From: Paractinoplanes rishiriensis
Lineage (GTDB): Bacteria; Actinomycetota; Actinomycetes; Mycobacteriales; Micromonosporaceae
DNA length: 64,000 bases
Assembly (NCBI RefSeq): GCF_016862375.1
Contig: NZ_BOMV01000091.1
Coordinates: forward strand, 1-64,000
Reading direction: 5' to 3'
Positions 8,366-16,908 of the stretch are shown piece after piece. Position 1 is the first letter of the stretch. Each line of letters begins with the position of its first letter. Below the pieces are notes generated by a model that worked only from the letters and a program-made list of their open reading frames with translations, ran no database searches and was not told where the DNA came from. A program made the translations under genes and the position numbers.

Positions 8366-9622
8366 ATGTCCAAGATTCTCCGACGCCGGGTCGCGGCCGT
8401 CGTCGTGGCGGCGATCACCGCTGCCGCCCTGACCGCCTGCGGGGCCAAGACCGGCGAGACTGGAAGTGCCTCCGCTGCCGGCGCGGTGGTCGACACCGCC
8501 GGACCCACCGTCAAGGTCGGCCTGCTCAACTCGCTCTCCGGCACGATGGCGATCAGCGAGGTCACCGTCCGGGACGCCCTCAAGCTGGCGATCGACGAGA
8601 TCAACGCGGCCGGTGGCGTACTCGGTAAGCAGATCACGCCGGTCAGCGAGGACGGCGCGTCGGACTGGCCCACCTTCGCCGAGAAATCGCAGAAGCTGAT
8701 CAGCCAGGACAAGGTCGCCGCGATCTTCGGCTGCTGGACGTCGGCCAGCCGCAAGGCGGTCAAGCCGGTCTTCGAAAAGAACAAGGCGCTGCTGTTCTAT
8801 CCGGTGCAGTACGAGGGACTCGAGCAGTCGCCGTACATCTACTACACCGGCGCGACCACCAACCAGCAGATCGTCCCCGGCCTCGACTACCTCAAGGCGC
8901 AGGGCAAGACGTCGGTCTACCTGGTCGGCAGCGACTACGTGTTCCCGCGCACCGCCAACAAGATCATTAAGGCGTACGCGGCGGCGAACGGCATGAAGGT
9001 GCTGGGCGAGGACTACGCGCCGCTCGGCTCGACGGAGTTCTCCACGATCGTCAACAAGGTGAAGGCGTCCGGCGCCAGCGCGGTCTTCAACACCCTGAAC
9101 GGCGACAGCAACGTGGCCTTCTTCAAGGAGTACAAGTCGGCCGGCCTGACCGCGGACGGCATGCCGGTGGTCTCGGTGTCGATCGCCGAGGAAGAGGTCA
9201 AGAGCATCGGCACGCAGTACCTGGCCGGCCAGCTCACGGCCTGGAACTACTACCAGACCACGCCGGGCGCCGCGAACGAGAAGTTCGTCAAGGCGTACAA
9301 GGACAAGTACGGCGCCGACAAGCCGACCAGCGACCCGATGGAGGCCGCCTACACCTCGGTCTACCTGTGGAAGGCGATGGTCGAGAAGGCGCAGTCGTTC
9401 GAGGTCGAGAAGGTCAAGGCGGCCTCCGCGGCCGGCGGTATCACGTTCGACGCCCCCGAGGGTCTGGTCACCGTGGACGGCGCCACGCAGCACGTCTTCA
9501 AGACCGCCCGGATCGGCAAGATCGGTGACGACGGCCTGATCAAGGAGGTCTGGAACTCCGGCGAGCCGATCAAGCCGGACCCGTACCTGAAGAGCTACTC
9601 CTGGGCCACCGGACTGTCCTGA
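8366..9622 (+). CDS. urtA: Urea ABC transporter substrate-binding lipoprotein UrtA
   Basis: 418 residues, ATG preceded by a strong AAGGAGG Shine-Dalgarno sequence. A lipoprotein signal ends LTACG (Cys about residue 25), so the mature protein is tethered to the outer face of the membrane. Type I periplasmic-binding fold with UrtA-typical segments: VKVGLLNSLSGTMAISE, GGVLGKQITPVSEDGASDWP, FGCWTSASRKAVKPVFE, LLFYPVQYEGLEQSPYIYYT and GSDYVFPRTANKI. It is the first gene of urtABCDE and is separated from urtB by a GC-rich hairpin, which suits the need for more binding protein than permease. No urease genes are present in the window. Confidence 0.95.
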   Translation: MSKILRRRVAAVVVAAITAAALTACGAKTGETGSASAAGAVVDTAGPTVKVGLLNSLSGTMAISEVTVRDALKLAIDEINAAGGVLGKQITPVSEDGASDWPTFAEKSQKLISQDKVAAIFGCWTSASRKAVKPVFEKNKALLFYPVQYEGLEQSPYIYYTGATTNQQIVPGLDYLKAQGKTSVYLVGSDYVFPRTANKIIKAYAAANGMKVLGEDYAPLGSTEFSTIVNKVKASGASAVFNTLNGDSNVAFFKEYKSAGLTADGMPVVSVSIAEEEVKSIGTQYLAGQLTAWNYYQTTPGAANEKFVKAYKDKYGADKPTSDPMEAAYTSVYLWKAMVEKAQSFEVEKVKAASAAGGITFDAPEGLVTVDGATQHVFKTARIGKIGDDGLIKEVWNSGEPIKPDPYLKSYSWATGLS

Positions 9623-9630
9623 TCAACACG

Positions 9631-9659
9631 GGTGGCGGGCCGGACAACGGGCCGCCACC
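9631..9659 (+). promoter_or_regulatory. Intercistronic hairpin between urtA and urtB
   Basis: GGTGGCGG (9631-9638) pairs perfectly with CCGCCACC (9652-9659) around a 13-nt GC-rich loop. There is no T tract. In binding-protein operons such structures usually stabilise the upstream message or attenuate read-through, which is the likely role here. Confidence 0.6.
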
Positions 9660-9683
9660 CCGTATCGCCGGAAGGGCACGCTT

Positions 9684-10571
9684 GTGACGGTCCTCTTCAG
9701 TCAACTCTTCACCGGCGTGAGCATCGGCGCGGTGCTGCTGCTCATCGCCCTGGGGCTGTCGCTGACCTTCGGTCAGATGAACGTGATCAACATGGCGCAC
9801 GGCGAGTTCATCATGGCCGGGGCCTACACCGTGTACGTGCTCCAGCAGGTGTTCACCAACGCCGGTGCGTCCCTGCTCATCGCCCTGCCGGTCGCCTTCG
9901 TGATCGCCGGGGCCATGGGTGTGCTGCTGGAGGTACTGCTGATCCGCCGGCTGTACGGGCGCCCGCTGGACACTCTGCTGGTCACCTGGGGTGTGGCCCT
10001 GCTCCTGCAGCAGGCCGCCCGGGACATCTTCGGCGCACCCAACGTGCAGACCAAGGCCCCCGACTTCCTGACCGGCAGCATCGAACTGCCCGGCGGCCTG
10101 GTGATCGCCAGCAGCCGGGTCTTCATCCTGGTGCTGGCGCTGGGCGCGGTCGCGGTGCTGACCGTCGTGCTGCGCACCACCCCGCTGGGCCGCCGGATCC
10201 GCGCCGTGGTGCAGAACCGCGACCTGGCCGCCGTCTCCGGCCTGGCCACCCCGAAGGTCGACCGGCTCACCTTCTTCATCGGTTCCGGCCTGGCCGGCAT
10301 CGCCGGGGTGGCGCTCACCCTGATCGGCCCGATCGGACCCACGATGGGCACCAACATCATCGTGAACGCGTTCCTGGTCGTGGTCGTCGGCGGCATCGCC
10401 CAGCTCAAGGGCACCGTGATCGTGGCGTTCGCGCTGGGCATCCTGCAGTCCATGGTGGAGTACACCACCACGGTCAGCGTCGCGAGCGTCATCGTCTTCA
10501 TCGCCATCGTCGTGTTCCTCCAGTGGCGGCCGCAGGGCCTGTTCACGCTGCGGACCAGGAGCCTCGCATGA
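9684..10571 (+). CDS. urtB: Urea ABC transporter permease UrtB
   Basis: 295 residues from the GTG at 9684. Hydrophobic throughout, with about eight membrane segments, and the LivH/UrtB hallmark LGLSLTFGQMNVINMAHGEF near the N-terminus. PLGRRIRAVVQNRDLAAVSGL is the cytoplasmic loop that contacts the ATPases, and VVVVGGIAQLKGTVIVAF closes the family pattern. The stop overlaps the start of urtC (ATGA), so the two permeases are made together and should form a heterodimer in the membrane. Confidence 0.95.
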   Translation: MTVLFSQLFTGVSIGAVLLLIALGLSLTFGQMNVINMAHGEFIMAGAYTVYVLQQVFTNAGASLLIALPVAFVIAGAMGVLLEVLLIRRLYGRPLDTLLVTWGVALLLQQAARDIFGAPNVQTKAPDFLTGSIELPGGLVIASSRVFILVLALGAVAVLTVVLRTTPLGRRIRAVVQNRDLAAVSGLATPKVDRLTFFIGSGLAGIAGVALTLIGPIGPTMGTNIIVNAFLVVVVGGIAQLKGTVIVAFALGILQSMVEYTTTVSVASVIVFIAIVVFLQWRPQGLFTLRTRSLA

Positions 10572-11701
10572 GCAAACGTTTCGGGCCGGGGACCGGACTG
10601 CGGGCCCTGGCCGGCTTCGGGGCCACCGCGGTCGTCCTCTTCGCGATCGCGCCTCTCCTCCTCGGCGACTTCCGGCTCAACCTGCTCGCCAAATACCTCT
10701 GCATGGCCATCGTGGCGGTCGGCATCGGCCTGGCCTGGGGCCGCGGCGGCATGCTCGCCCTCGGCCAGGGCGTGTTCTTCGGTCTCGGCGGCTACGCGAT
10801 GGCCATGCATCTCAAGCTGGCCGACGCGGGTCCCGGCAATCTGCCGGATTTCATGCAGCTGTACGGGCAACTCGACGCGCTCCCGTGGTGGTGGCGCCCG
10901 TTCGCCAACCCGGTCTTCGCGCTGGTCGCCACGGTCGTGTTGCCGATGCTCGTGGCACTGCTGCTGGGCCTGCTGATCTTCCGGCGCCGGGTGCGCGGCG
11001 CGTACTTCGCGATCCTGTCCCAGGCGCTCGCCGCGGCCATGGCCATCCTGCTGATCGGCCAGCAGGGCACCACCGGCGGCACCAACGGCCTCACCGACAT
11101 CCAGGGCTTCTTCGGCTACGACCTGAACGACCCGGTGAACCGCAAGATGATCTACTTCATCGTGGCCGGCTCGCTGCTGGCCATGCTCGGCATCGCCTGG
11201 CAGCTGATGCGCAGCCGGTACGGCGAACTGCTGGTGGCGGTCCGCGACGGCGAGGAGCGGGTGCGGTTCCTCGGCTACGACCCGGCCAACGTCAAGCTAT
11301 TCGCGTACGTGGTGGCGGCGGGCATGGCCGGTCTGGCCGGCGCCCTGTTCGTGCCGGCCGTCGGCATCATCTCGCCGGCGCTGGTCGGCATCGTGCCGTC
11401 GATCGAGTTCGTGGTCGGCGTGGCGGTCGGCGGCCGGGCGACCCTGGTCGGGCCGGCCCTCGGCGCGGTCTTCGTGGCCTGGGCGCGTACCGCCCTCTCC
11501 GAGCGGGCCCCCTCGGCCTGGATCTACTTCGAGGGCCTGCTGTTCATCCTCCCGATCGTGTTCCTGCCCGGCGGCATCGCCTCGCTGGTCCGGATGCGGC
11601 GGCGCCGCCGGATCCGGAACGCCGAGCTGCCGCCGCCGGCGCCGGTGGCCCGCGAACCCGAACCGGTACCCGCCGGACCCGCACCAGGAGGCTCCTCATG
11701 A
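10568..11701 (+). CDS. urtC: Urea ABC transporter permease UrtC
   Basis: 377 residues from the ATG at 10568, which overlaps the urtB stop. LivM-type permease with about ten membrane segments; GIGLAWGRGGMLALGQGVFF and GGTNGLTDIQGFFGYDLND are characteristic of UrtC. The cytoplasmic coupling loop is SRYGELLVAVRDGEERVRFLGYD. The C-terminus is a Pro/Ala/Glu-rich cytoplasmic tail. The stop overlaps the urtD start (ATGA), continuing the coupled operon. Confidence 0.95.
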   Translation: MSKRFGPGTGLRALAGFGATAVVLFAIAPLLLGDFRLNLLAKYLCMAIVAVGIGLAWGRGGMLALGQGVFFGLGGYAMAMHLKLADAGPGNLPDFMQLYGQLDALPWWWRPFANPVFALVATVVLPMLVALLLGLLIFRRRVRGAYFAILSQALAAAMAILLIGQQGTTGGTNGLTDIQGFFGYDLNDPVNRKMIYFIVAGSLLAMLGIAWQLMRSRYGELLVAVRDGEERVRFLGYDPANVKLFAYVVAAGMAGLAGALFVPAVGIISPALVGIVPSIEFVVGVAVGGRATLVGPALGAVFVAWARTALSERAPSAWIYFEGLLFILPIVFLPGGIASLVRMRRRRRIRNAELPPPAPVAREPEPVPAGPAPGGSS

Positions 11702-12435
11702 GCGGTCTCACCATCAAGGACCTGCGGGTCGTCTTCGACGGCTTCGTGGCGGTCGGCGGGGTCGACCTGGCGGTGCCGGCCGGCGACGTGCGGTTCATCA
11801 TCGGCCCGAACGGCGCCGGCAAGACCACCCTGGTCGACGCGGTCACCGGCCTGGTCAAGGCGACCGGCAGCGTCACCTTCGACGGTCACGAGCTGCTCGG
11901 CCGCAAGGTGCACCGGATCGCCCGGCTCGGCATCGGCCGGACGTTCCAGACCGCCGCGGTCTTCGAGGAGCTCACCGTCCTGCAGAACCTGGACATCGCG
12001 GCCGGCTGGAGCCGCAGTCCGCTGTCCCTGCTGCGCAAGCGGACGGCGGTGCCGCCCGAGGTGGCCGAGGCGCTCGAGACGGTCGGGCTGGCCGCGGTCA
12101 GCGACAAGCTGGCCGGCACCCTGGCGCACGGCCAGAAGCAGTGGCTGGAGATCGGCATGCTGCTGGTGCAGAACGCCCGGCTGCTGCTGCTCGACGAGCC
12201 GGTGGCCGGGATGAGCCAGTCCGAGCGGGACGCCACCGGCGAACTGCTCGGCCGGCTGGCCACCGACCGCACCGTGGTGGTGATCGAACACGACATGGAC
12301 TTCCTGCGCCGATTCGCCCGCACGGTCACCGTCCTGCACGCCGGCCGGAAGCTGTCGGAGGGCACGGTCGCCGAGGTACAGGCGGACCCGCGGGTGCAGG
12401 AGGTCTATCTCGGACACGCGGCCAAGGAGGCCTGA
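11698..12435 (+). CDS. urtD: Urea ABC transporter ATPase UrtD
   Basis: 245 residues. Walker A is GPNGAGKTT (about residues 37-45); the Q-loop region is GIGRTFQTAAVFEELTVLQN. The signature motif is the UrtD-specific AHGQKQWLEIGM in place of a plain LSGGQ. Walker B is ARLLLLDEPVAGMS and the H-loop is VVVIEHDMDFLRRFA. It pairs with UrtE to power the importer. Start and stop overlap both neighbours by 4 and 1 nt. Confidence 0.95.
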   Translation: MSGLTIKDLRVVFDGFVAVGGVDLAVPAGDVRFIIGPNGAGKTTLVDAVTGLVKATGSVTFDGHELLGRKVHRIARLGIGRTFQTAAVFEELTVLQNLDIAAGWSRSPLSLLRKRTAVPPEVAEALETVGLAAVSDKLAGTLAHGQKQWLEIGMLLVQNARLLLLDEPVAGMSQSERDATGELLGRLATDRTVVVIEHDMDFLRRFARTVTVLHAGRKLSEGTVAEVQADPRVQEVYLGHAAKEA

Positions 12436-13127
12436 TGCTGCAGTTCGACGACGTGCACGTCGGTTACGGGCGGAGCATCGTCCTGCACGGCGCCACCCTG
12501 GAGGTGCCGACCGACGGGGTGGCCGCGGTGCTGGGCCACAACGGCGCCGGCAAGAGCACCCTGCTGCGCGCCGCGGCCGGCCTGCTCAAGCCGCGGCGCG
12601 GCATGATACGGATGGACGGCGAGGACATCACCCGGCTGGCGCCGCACCAGCGGGTCGCGCGCGGGATGGCGTACGTGCCTCAGGGTCAGCAGAGCTTCCC
12701 GCACCTGACCACCGCGGAAAATCTGCAGCTGGTGGCCGACGGCCGCCGGGACGGCAGGGCCGCGGTGGCCGAGGCGCTCGACCTGTTCCCGGCGCTGCGC
12801 GAGCTGATGGGCCGCCGGGCCGGCCTGCTCTCCGGCGGCCAGCGCCAGCAGCTGGCGATCGCCCGGGCGCTGATCACCCGGCCCCGGCTGCTGCTGCTCG
12901 ACGAGCCCACCGAGGGCATCCAGCCCTCGGTGGTGGCCGAGATCGAGCAGACCATCATGGCGGTGGCGGCCCGCGGCGGCATGTCGGTGCTGCTGGTCGA
13001 GCAGCACGTCGGGTTCGCACTGACCGCCGCGGAACGCTATTACGTGCTGGAGGCCGGCCGGGTGACGTCCTCGGGTGCCGGCGGGCGCGAGGCCGAGGGC
13101 GCGGTCCGCGAGGCCCTGACCGTCTGA
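12435..13127 (+). CDS. urtE: Urea ABC transporter ATPase UrtE
   Basis: 230 residues; the ATG shares one base with the urtD stop (TGATG). LivF-type ATPase: Walker A GHNGAGKST, Q-loop GMAYVPQGQQSFPHLT, signature LLSGGQRQQLAIARAL, Walker B PRLLLLDEPTEGIQPS and H-loop LLVEQHVGFALTAAERYYVLE. It is the last gene of the urea importer. The convergent secreted-protein gene ends 15 bp beyond, with no clear terminator between them. Confidence 0.95.
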   Translation: MLQFDDVHVGYGRSIVLHGATLEVPTDGVAAVLGHNGAGKSTLLRAAAGLLKPRRGMIRMDGEDITRLAPHQRVARGMAYVPQGQQSFPHLTTAENLQLVADGRRDGRAAVAEALDLFPALRELMGRRAGLLSGGQRQQLAIARALITRPRLLLLDEPTEGIQPSVVAEIEQTIMAVAARGGMSVLLVEQHVGFALTAAERYYVLEAGRVTSSGAGGREAEGAVREALTV

Positions 13128-13142
13128 ATCTGCCGGTCTGAC

Positions 13143-13562
13143 TCAGCAGGCCGCCTGTGCGTATGCCGGGCGGCCTGCCGACCGGCAGCCGTACCAGTAC
13201 TGCAACTGGCTGTCCACGTTGACCAGCATGACGTCGGTCGCGGACGCGTAGTTCACGGTGGTGACCCGGCCCAGGCTGCCGGAGACGGTCCAGCGCAGGG
13301 TGACCGTGGCGCCGTCGACCCGGTAGCTGAACGGGTACTGGCTCTGCACCGGCCAGGCGGTGAGGCTCGGGATGAAACCGCGCCGGAAGCCGGTGCCGGT
13401 GCGGCTGTCGAACGACCAGATGTTGGACGGCGTGTACCGGTCCGCGCCGGGCTGGAACCAGACCCGGACCGGGCCGGCCGCCTGTGCCGGGGCGGCACCG
13501 AACAGCGCACCGGCCAGAAGGATGAGAATCGCGGCCGTACGGGCAATTATCTTGGCTTTCAA
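13143..13562 (-). CDS. Small secreted protein of unknown function
   Basis: About 139 residues if started at the TTG at 13562, which has a good Shine-Dalgarno sequence (GAAAGGGG, 5 nt away) and opens with a signal peptide (KAKIIARTAAILILLAGALF, then AAPAQAA). An ATG at 13616 would add 18 residues ahead of the signal. The mature part (about 110 residues) is rich in Trp, Tyr and Ser/Thr and looks like a beta-sandwich. Two Cys sit near the C-terminus (YGC and the final residue), possibly a disulfide. No family recognised. Divergent from another small secreted protein gene at 13678. Confidence 0.65.
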   Translation of the reverse strand: MKAKIIARTAAILILLAGALFGAAPAQAAGPVRVWFQPGADRYTPSNIWSFDSRTGTGFRRGFIPSLTAWPVQSQYPFSYRVDGATVTLRWTVSGSLGRVTTVNYASATDVMLVNVDSQLQYWYGCRSAGRPAYAQAAC

Positions 13563-13677
13563 CGGAGCCCCTTTCTCGCGCTCCGACGATATTTGCGGCA
13601 CGGCCGCCGGCGCCATTCATGCACCCCTTCGGATTACCCGCATTGCCCCGGCGCGGCCCGCGTGATGAAGTCTTGCC

Positions 13678-14082
13678 ATGCACAGGTTCGGAGCGAGGTT
13701 GGGGGCGGCCGTACTGGCCGCCACCTTGGCTTTCGGCGGGGCCGCGGTCACCGCCACACCGGCCGCGGCGGCGTCCTGCCGGGAGTCCTCGTGGATTCCG
13801 CAGCAGTCTCATTTTGTGCTCCGCAGCACCGACGGCCGGCACACCATCCACCTCCAGAAAGGCATTCAGAACCGGCAGCAGTACATCAAAGTATGGCTGA
13901 ATTCGCGCTATCTCGGCGCCGAGTACCTGCCGGCCACGCTATTGCCCGGCGGTCAACTCTCCGCCATCTTCCGCACCAGGACCGTCTACGAGACCTGGAT
14001 GGGCTCGGTGCGCCTGGTCACCAAGACCGTCGCGGTGGTGCGGCTGTGCGGCTCGAACTGGGTTCCGGTGGTGTTCAACTAG
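13678..14082 (+). CDS. Small secreted protein of unknown function
   Basis: 134 residues with an N-terminal signal (MHRFGARLGAAVLAATLAFG, ending TPAAAA-SC). The mature domain of about 100 residues has two Cys (after the signal and in RLCGSNW), likely a disulfide, and alternating beta-type segments such as TIHLQKGI and VRLVTKTVAVVRL. No family recognised. Its 3' half lies opposite the tail of a chimeric sigma-factor frame on the other strand (13939-14811), which argues that the far end of that frame is not genuine. Confidence 0.65.
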   Translation: MHRFGARLGAAVLAATLAFGGAAVTATPAAAASCRESSWIPQQSHFVLRSTDGRHTIHLQKGIQNRQQYIKVWLNSRYLGAEYLPATLLPGGQLSAIFRTRTVYETWMGSVRLVTKTVAVVRLCGSNWVPVVFN

Positions 14083-14811
14083 AAGCACCGGCACCGGAGC
14101 CCGCCGCGGTGGCCGCGCCCGAGTCGGTGGGTCTCGGCGCGGCCACCGCCCGGTTCGGGCGTCCTGCAGCAGATAGCCGCGGACGTCGGTGCGGGCCTGG
14201 TGGATGCGCGACTTCGCGGTGCCCTCCGGGATGCCCAGGTGGGTGGCGATCTCGCGGTAGTCCAGCTGGCAGACGTCCCGCAGCACCAGCGGCGCCACCA
14301 GGTCGGGCCGGTGCGCCTCGAGCCGGTCGAGCGCGTCCAGGAAGTCCAGCCGGGAGCCGGCGATCACGCTGGTGGTGCGCGGGTCGGGCCGGTCGAGCGG
14401 CGGCACCCCGTGCGACTCCTCCCAGGCCCGCCGCTTCAGTGCCCGGTAGGTCTGCCGGCAGCCGTTCGCGATCACCACGTGCAGCCAGGTGGAGAACAGC
14501 GACCGCGCCTCGAACCGGCCGATGTGGCGGGCTCGGACTCGGGCGGCCGCCTCCCGGTAGCCCATGCCGAGCTTGAGCGCGCCGTAGCCGGCCGGCCCGA
14601 GCCGCGGCACCGCGACGGTCCGGCTGGTCGCCGGGGTCGGCTCGGTGCTGCGGGACGACGCGACCGACGGCGGCGGCGTCGACGGGGCGCTGCTGAGCAC
14701 CGGGGCCACGACGGACGGGGACGCGGTGACCGGCGCGGCCGGCCCGCCGACGTGCCGGACGTCGTTGGCGGGAAGGAGAAGAACGGAACCGAGGAACAGA
14801 CCGACGCGCAT
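13939..14811 (-). pseudogene. Chimeric gene: secreted-protein N-terminus fused to the C-terminal half of an ECF sigma factor
   Basis: One uninterrupted 290-codon frame joins two unrelated parts. Residues 1 to about 83 are a signal peptide (MRVGLFLGSVLLLPA), a Ser/Pro/Thr linker and the motif LGPAGYGALKLGM found in actinobacterial secreted proteins. From about residue 84 (near 14562) the sequence is sigma-70 region 2.3-2.4 (RFEARSLFSTWLHVVIANGC), followed by region 4 with a clear HTH (YREIATHLGIPEGTAKSRIH). Regions 2.1-2.2 are absent. After the HTH the frame runs Arg/Pro-rich and overlaps the opposite gene. A signal peptide on a sigma factor makes no functional sense, so I infer a deletion fusing two genes. 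Confidence 0.65.
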
Positions 14812-14908
14812 CGATGGTGCCTTTCGGGTTGCAGCATTTCGTTGTCCTCAAATGCGATGCAACCAGAGACGGTCCAGTTCGGAGCGTTCGGTACCGGCCC
14901 GGTAACGC

Positions 14909-15868
14909 TCAGCGGAGCGCCGCGATCGCCCCCAGTTCCTCGGCGCCGAGCGGCCCGCGCGCTTCGGCCGCCACGCACTCGGCCAGTTCGGTGCGGTTCT
15001 TGACGCCCAGCACCACCGTGGCCACACCGGGCACCGACAGCGCATAGCGGTGGGCCAGGGCCGCGGGGGTCTCGCCGAGTTCGGCCGCCAGTTTCCGGAA
15101 CGGCTCGGCCCGGGCGAAGTCGACCGCCGCCGGGTGCGACGGTTCCACCGTACGGTCCAACGCATCGGTGAGTGACCCGGCAGCGACCGCGCGAATGCCG
15201 ACCACCGCGACCCCGCGCTCGCCGGCGGTCCGGATGATCTCGTCGGTGGCCGGCCGCACCCGGTCGCCGAACATCCAGATGTCCCCGTTGAGGTCCAGCG
15301 CGTTGACCGTCACCTGCCCGGCGTCCGGCCGCGGTGCCTCCCGGAACGCATCCAGCACGCACTGCGGATGCCCCACCGAGGTCATCCCCCAGGCCCGGAT
15401 GGTGCCGGCGTCGCGCAGCCGCTCGAACTCCGGCACGATCTCGTCCCGGTAGTCGCGCCAGCAGACGGTCCCCGGCACGCTCCCCGGCTCGCCGTCCGGC
15501 CGCATCTGGCTGTGCAGCAGGAACAGGTCGACGTGGTCCCGCCCGATCCGCTCGAGGCTGGCCCGCAAGCTCTCCCGGATCCGGCGGACGAAATCGCGCC
15601 CCTCGTCGTCGGGCAGCCCCACCTTGGTGGTCACCATGACGTCGGCCGGCGCGCGCCCGCGCAGCGCCTCACCCGCGGCCCGCTCCGACTCGGCGTCCAC
15701 GCCGTAGCTCGGCGCCAGGTCCAGCATCGTGATGCCGGCGTCGAGGGCCGCGCGCACGGTGGCGACCGCCTCGGCCCGATCGGTGCGGCCCCAGACGCCG
15801 GCGATGCCGCCGCCGCCCAGCGTCAGCGCGCTGATCCGCCCGAGCCGGCCGAATTCCCTGCTCTCCAT
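14909..15868 (-). CDS. Aldo/keto reductase
   Basis: 319 residues from the ATG at 15868 (Shine-Dalgarno AGGAGG upstream). (alpha/beta)8 aldo/keto reductase with the full catalytic tetrad: Asp and Tyr in MLDLAPSYGVDAESE, Lys in VTTKVGLPDD and His in LFLLHSQM. The C-terminal cofactor loop is GVATVVLGVKNRTEL. The closest subgroup is the L-fucose/D-threo-aldose dehydrogenase-like AKRs. It reduces or oxidises carbonyls using NAD(P)H in the cytoplasm; the substrate is unknown. It is preceded by a glycosyltransferase remnant on the other strand. Confidence 0.85.
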   Translation of the reverse strand: MESREFGRLGRISALTLGGGGIAGVWGRTDRAEAVATVRAALDAGITMLDLAPSYGVDAESERAAGEALRGRAPADVMVTTKVGLPDDEGRDFVRRIRESLRASLERIGRDHVDLFLLHSQMRPDGEPGSVPGTVCWRDYRDEIVPEFERLRDAGTIRAWGMTSVGHPQCVLDAFREAPRPDAGQVTVNALDLNGDIWMFGDRVRPATDEIIRTAGERGVAVVGIRAVAAGSLTDALDRTVEPSHPAAVDFARAEPFRKLAAELGETPAALAHRYALSVPGVATVVLGVKNRTELAECVAAEARGPLGAEELGAIAALR

Positions 15869-15940
15869 GGGTGTCCTCCTGTCGTCGCCATCGACGGTAG
15901 GACCTGGAGCGCGCTCCACCTCAAGCCCTTGATCCCGGAG

Positions 15941-16237
15941 TCACCAGTCCGCTCGCTGGAGGCGATGGCGTCCGGCCTGCCGGTGCTGGGCGCGGACGCG
16001 TCGGCGCTGCCGCACCTGGTGCGCGACGACCACAACGGCTACCTGTTCCCGCCCGGCGACCCGGCGGCGCTGGCCGACCGGCTGGTGGCGGTGCTGTCCG
16101 ACCCCAGCCGGGCCGAGCTGATGGGCAAGCGCAGCCGGGTCCTCGCCGAGCAGCACGACATCGGGGCCACGGTCGCGGCGTTCGAGGCGGTGTACGGCGA
16201 GGTGGCAGTGCCGGCAGCGCGCCTGGTGCCGGCGTGA
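15941..16237 (+). pseudogene. Glycosyltransferase family 4 C-terminal remnant
   Basis: From about 15941 the frame reads SPVRSLEAMASGLPVLGADA and continues ALPHLVRDDHNGYLFPPGD, the donor-binding second half of GT4/GT1-type glycosyltransferases. It ends at 16237 after a normal C-terminal helix. The N-terminal acceptor domain and any start codon are missing: upstream sequence is the 5' end of the divergent aldo/keto reductase. The stop overlaps the GTG of the DUF998 gene (GTGA), so the original arrangement was a coupled GT-DUF998 pair and a deletion removed about two thirds of the transferase. Confidence 0.75.
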
Positions 16238-16908
16238 GCGGTGCCGCCGGCGCGGGCGTGACCGGCTCGGTCGCGGTGGCGATCGCGGCGGGCGCCGCCC
16301 TGCACACGTTCGGGTCGGTGGACGCCGTGCACCAGATGCTCAGCGACACCGTCTCGACGCCGGCCGGGGCGGCGCTGCTCGGCCTGGCGTGCGCGGCCCT
16401 GGTGGCGGCGGCCGGGTTCCTGACCGCCGCGGCCCGGCACGCGCCCCGGCCCGGACCGGTGCGGGTGCTGCTCGGGCTGTGGGCGGCCGGGCTGGTGGCG
16501 CTCGCCGTGTTCCCGACGAACCTGCCCGGCACCGAGGTCACCACCAGCACCGTGGTGCACCGCTGGGGTGCGCCGCTGGCGGTGGCCGTACCCCCGATCG
16601 TGGCTCTGCTGGTGGCACCGAGCCGGCGGCTGCGGACGGCCGCGCTGGTGGCCGGCGGTATGGCCGCGGTGTACGGGCTGGCGCACCTGCCCGCGCTGGT
16701 CACCGGCGCCGCGGTGCTCCCCTACGCGGGCCTGGGCGAGCGCCTGCTGCTGGCCGCCGACCTGCTCGTGGTGGTGCTGACCGGGGCCCACCTGGGGCCG
16801 CGGTCAGCCCGTGCCGAACCAGCGGGCCGCCAGCGAACGGAAGGTCGGCTCGGCCGGCGGCGGCAGGCGTTTCAGCCACGCCGGGATGTTGCTGTAGAGG
16901 TGGAGTAG
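16234..16908 (+). CDS. DUF998 family membrane protein
   Basis: 224 residues from the GTG at 16234. About six membrane segments (for example AVAIAAGAALHTF, AALLGLACAALVAAAGF, VLLGLWAAGLVALAVF and VAVPPIVALLVA) with the DUF998 marker FPTNLPGTE after the third. The last 35 or so residues are Arg-rich and overlap the convergent kinase gene by 105 bp, so the true C-terminus may be shorter in function. Its former upstream partner is the truncated glycosyltransferase. Function unknown. Confidence 0.7.
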   Translation: MSGAAGAGVTGSVAVAIAAGAALHTFGSVDAVHQMLSDTVSTPAGAALLGLACAALVAAAGFLTAAARHAPRPGPVRVLLGLWAAGLVALAVFPTNLPGTEVTTSTVVHRWGAPLAVAVPPIVALLVAPSRRLRTAALVAGGMAAVYGLAHLPALVTGAAVLPYAGLGERLLLAADLLVVVLTGAHLGPRSARAEPAGRQRTEGRLGRRRQAFQPRRDVAVEVE

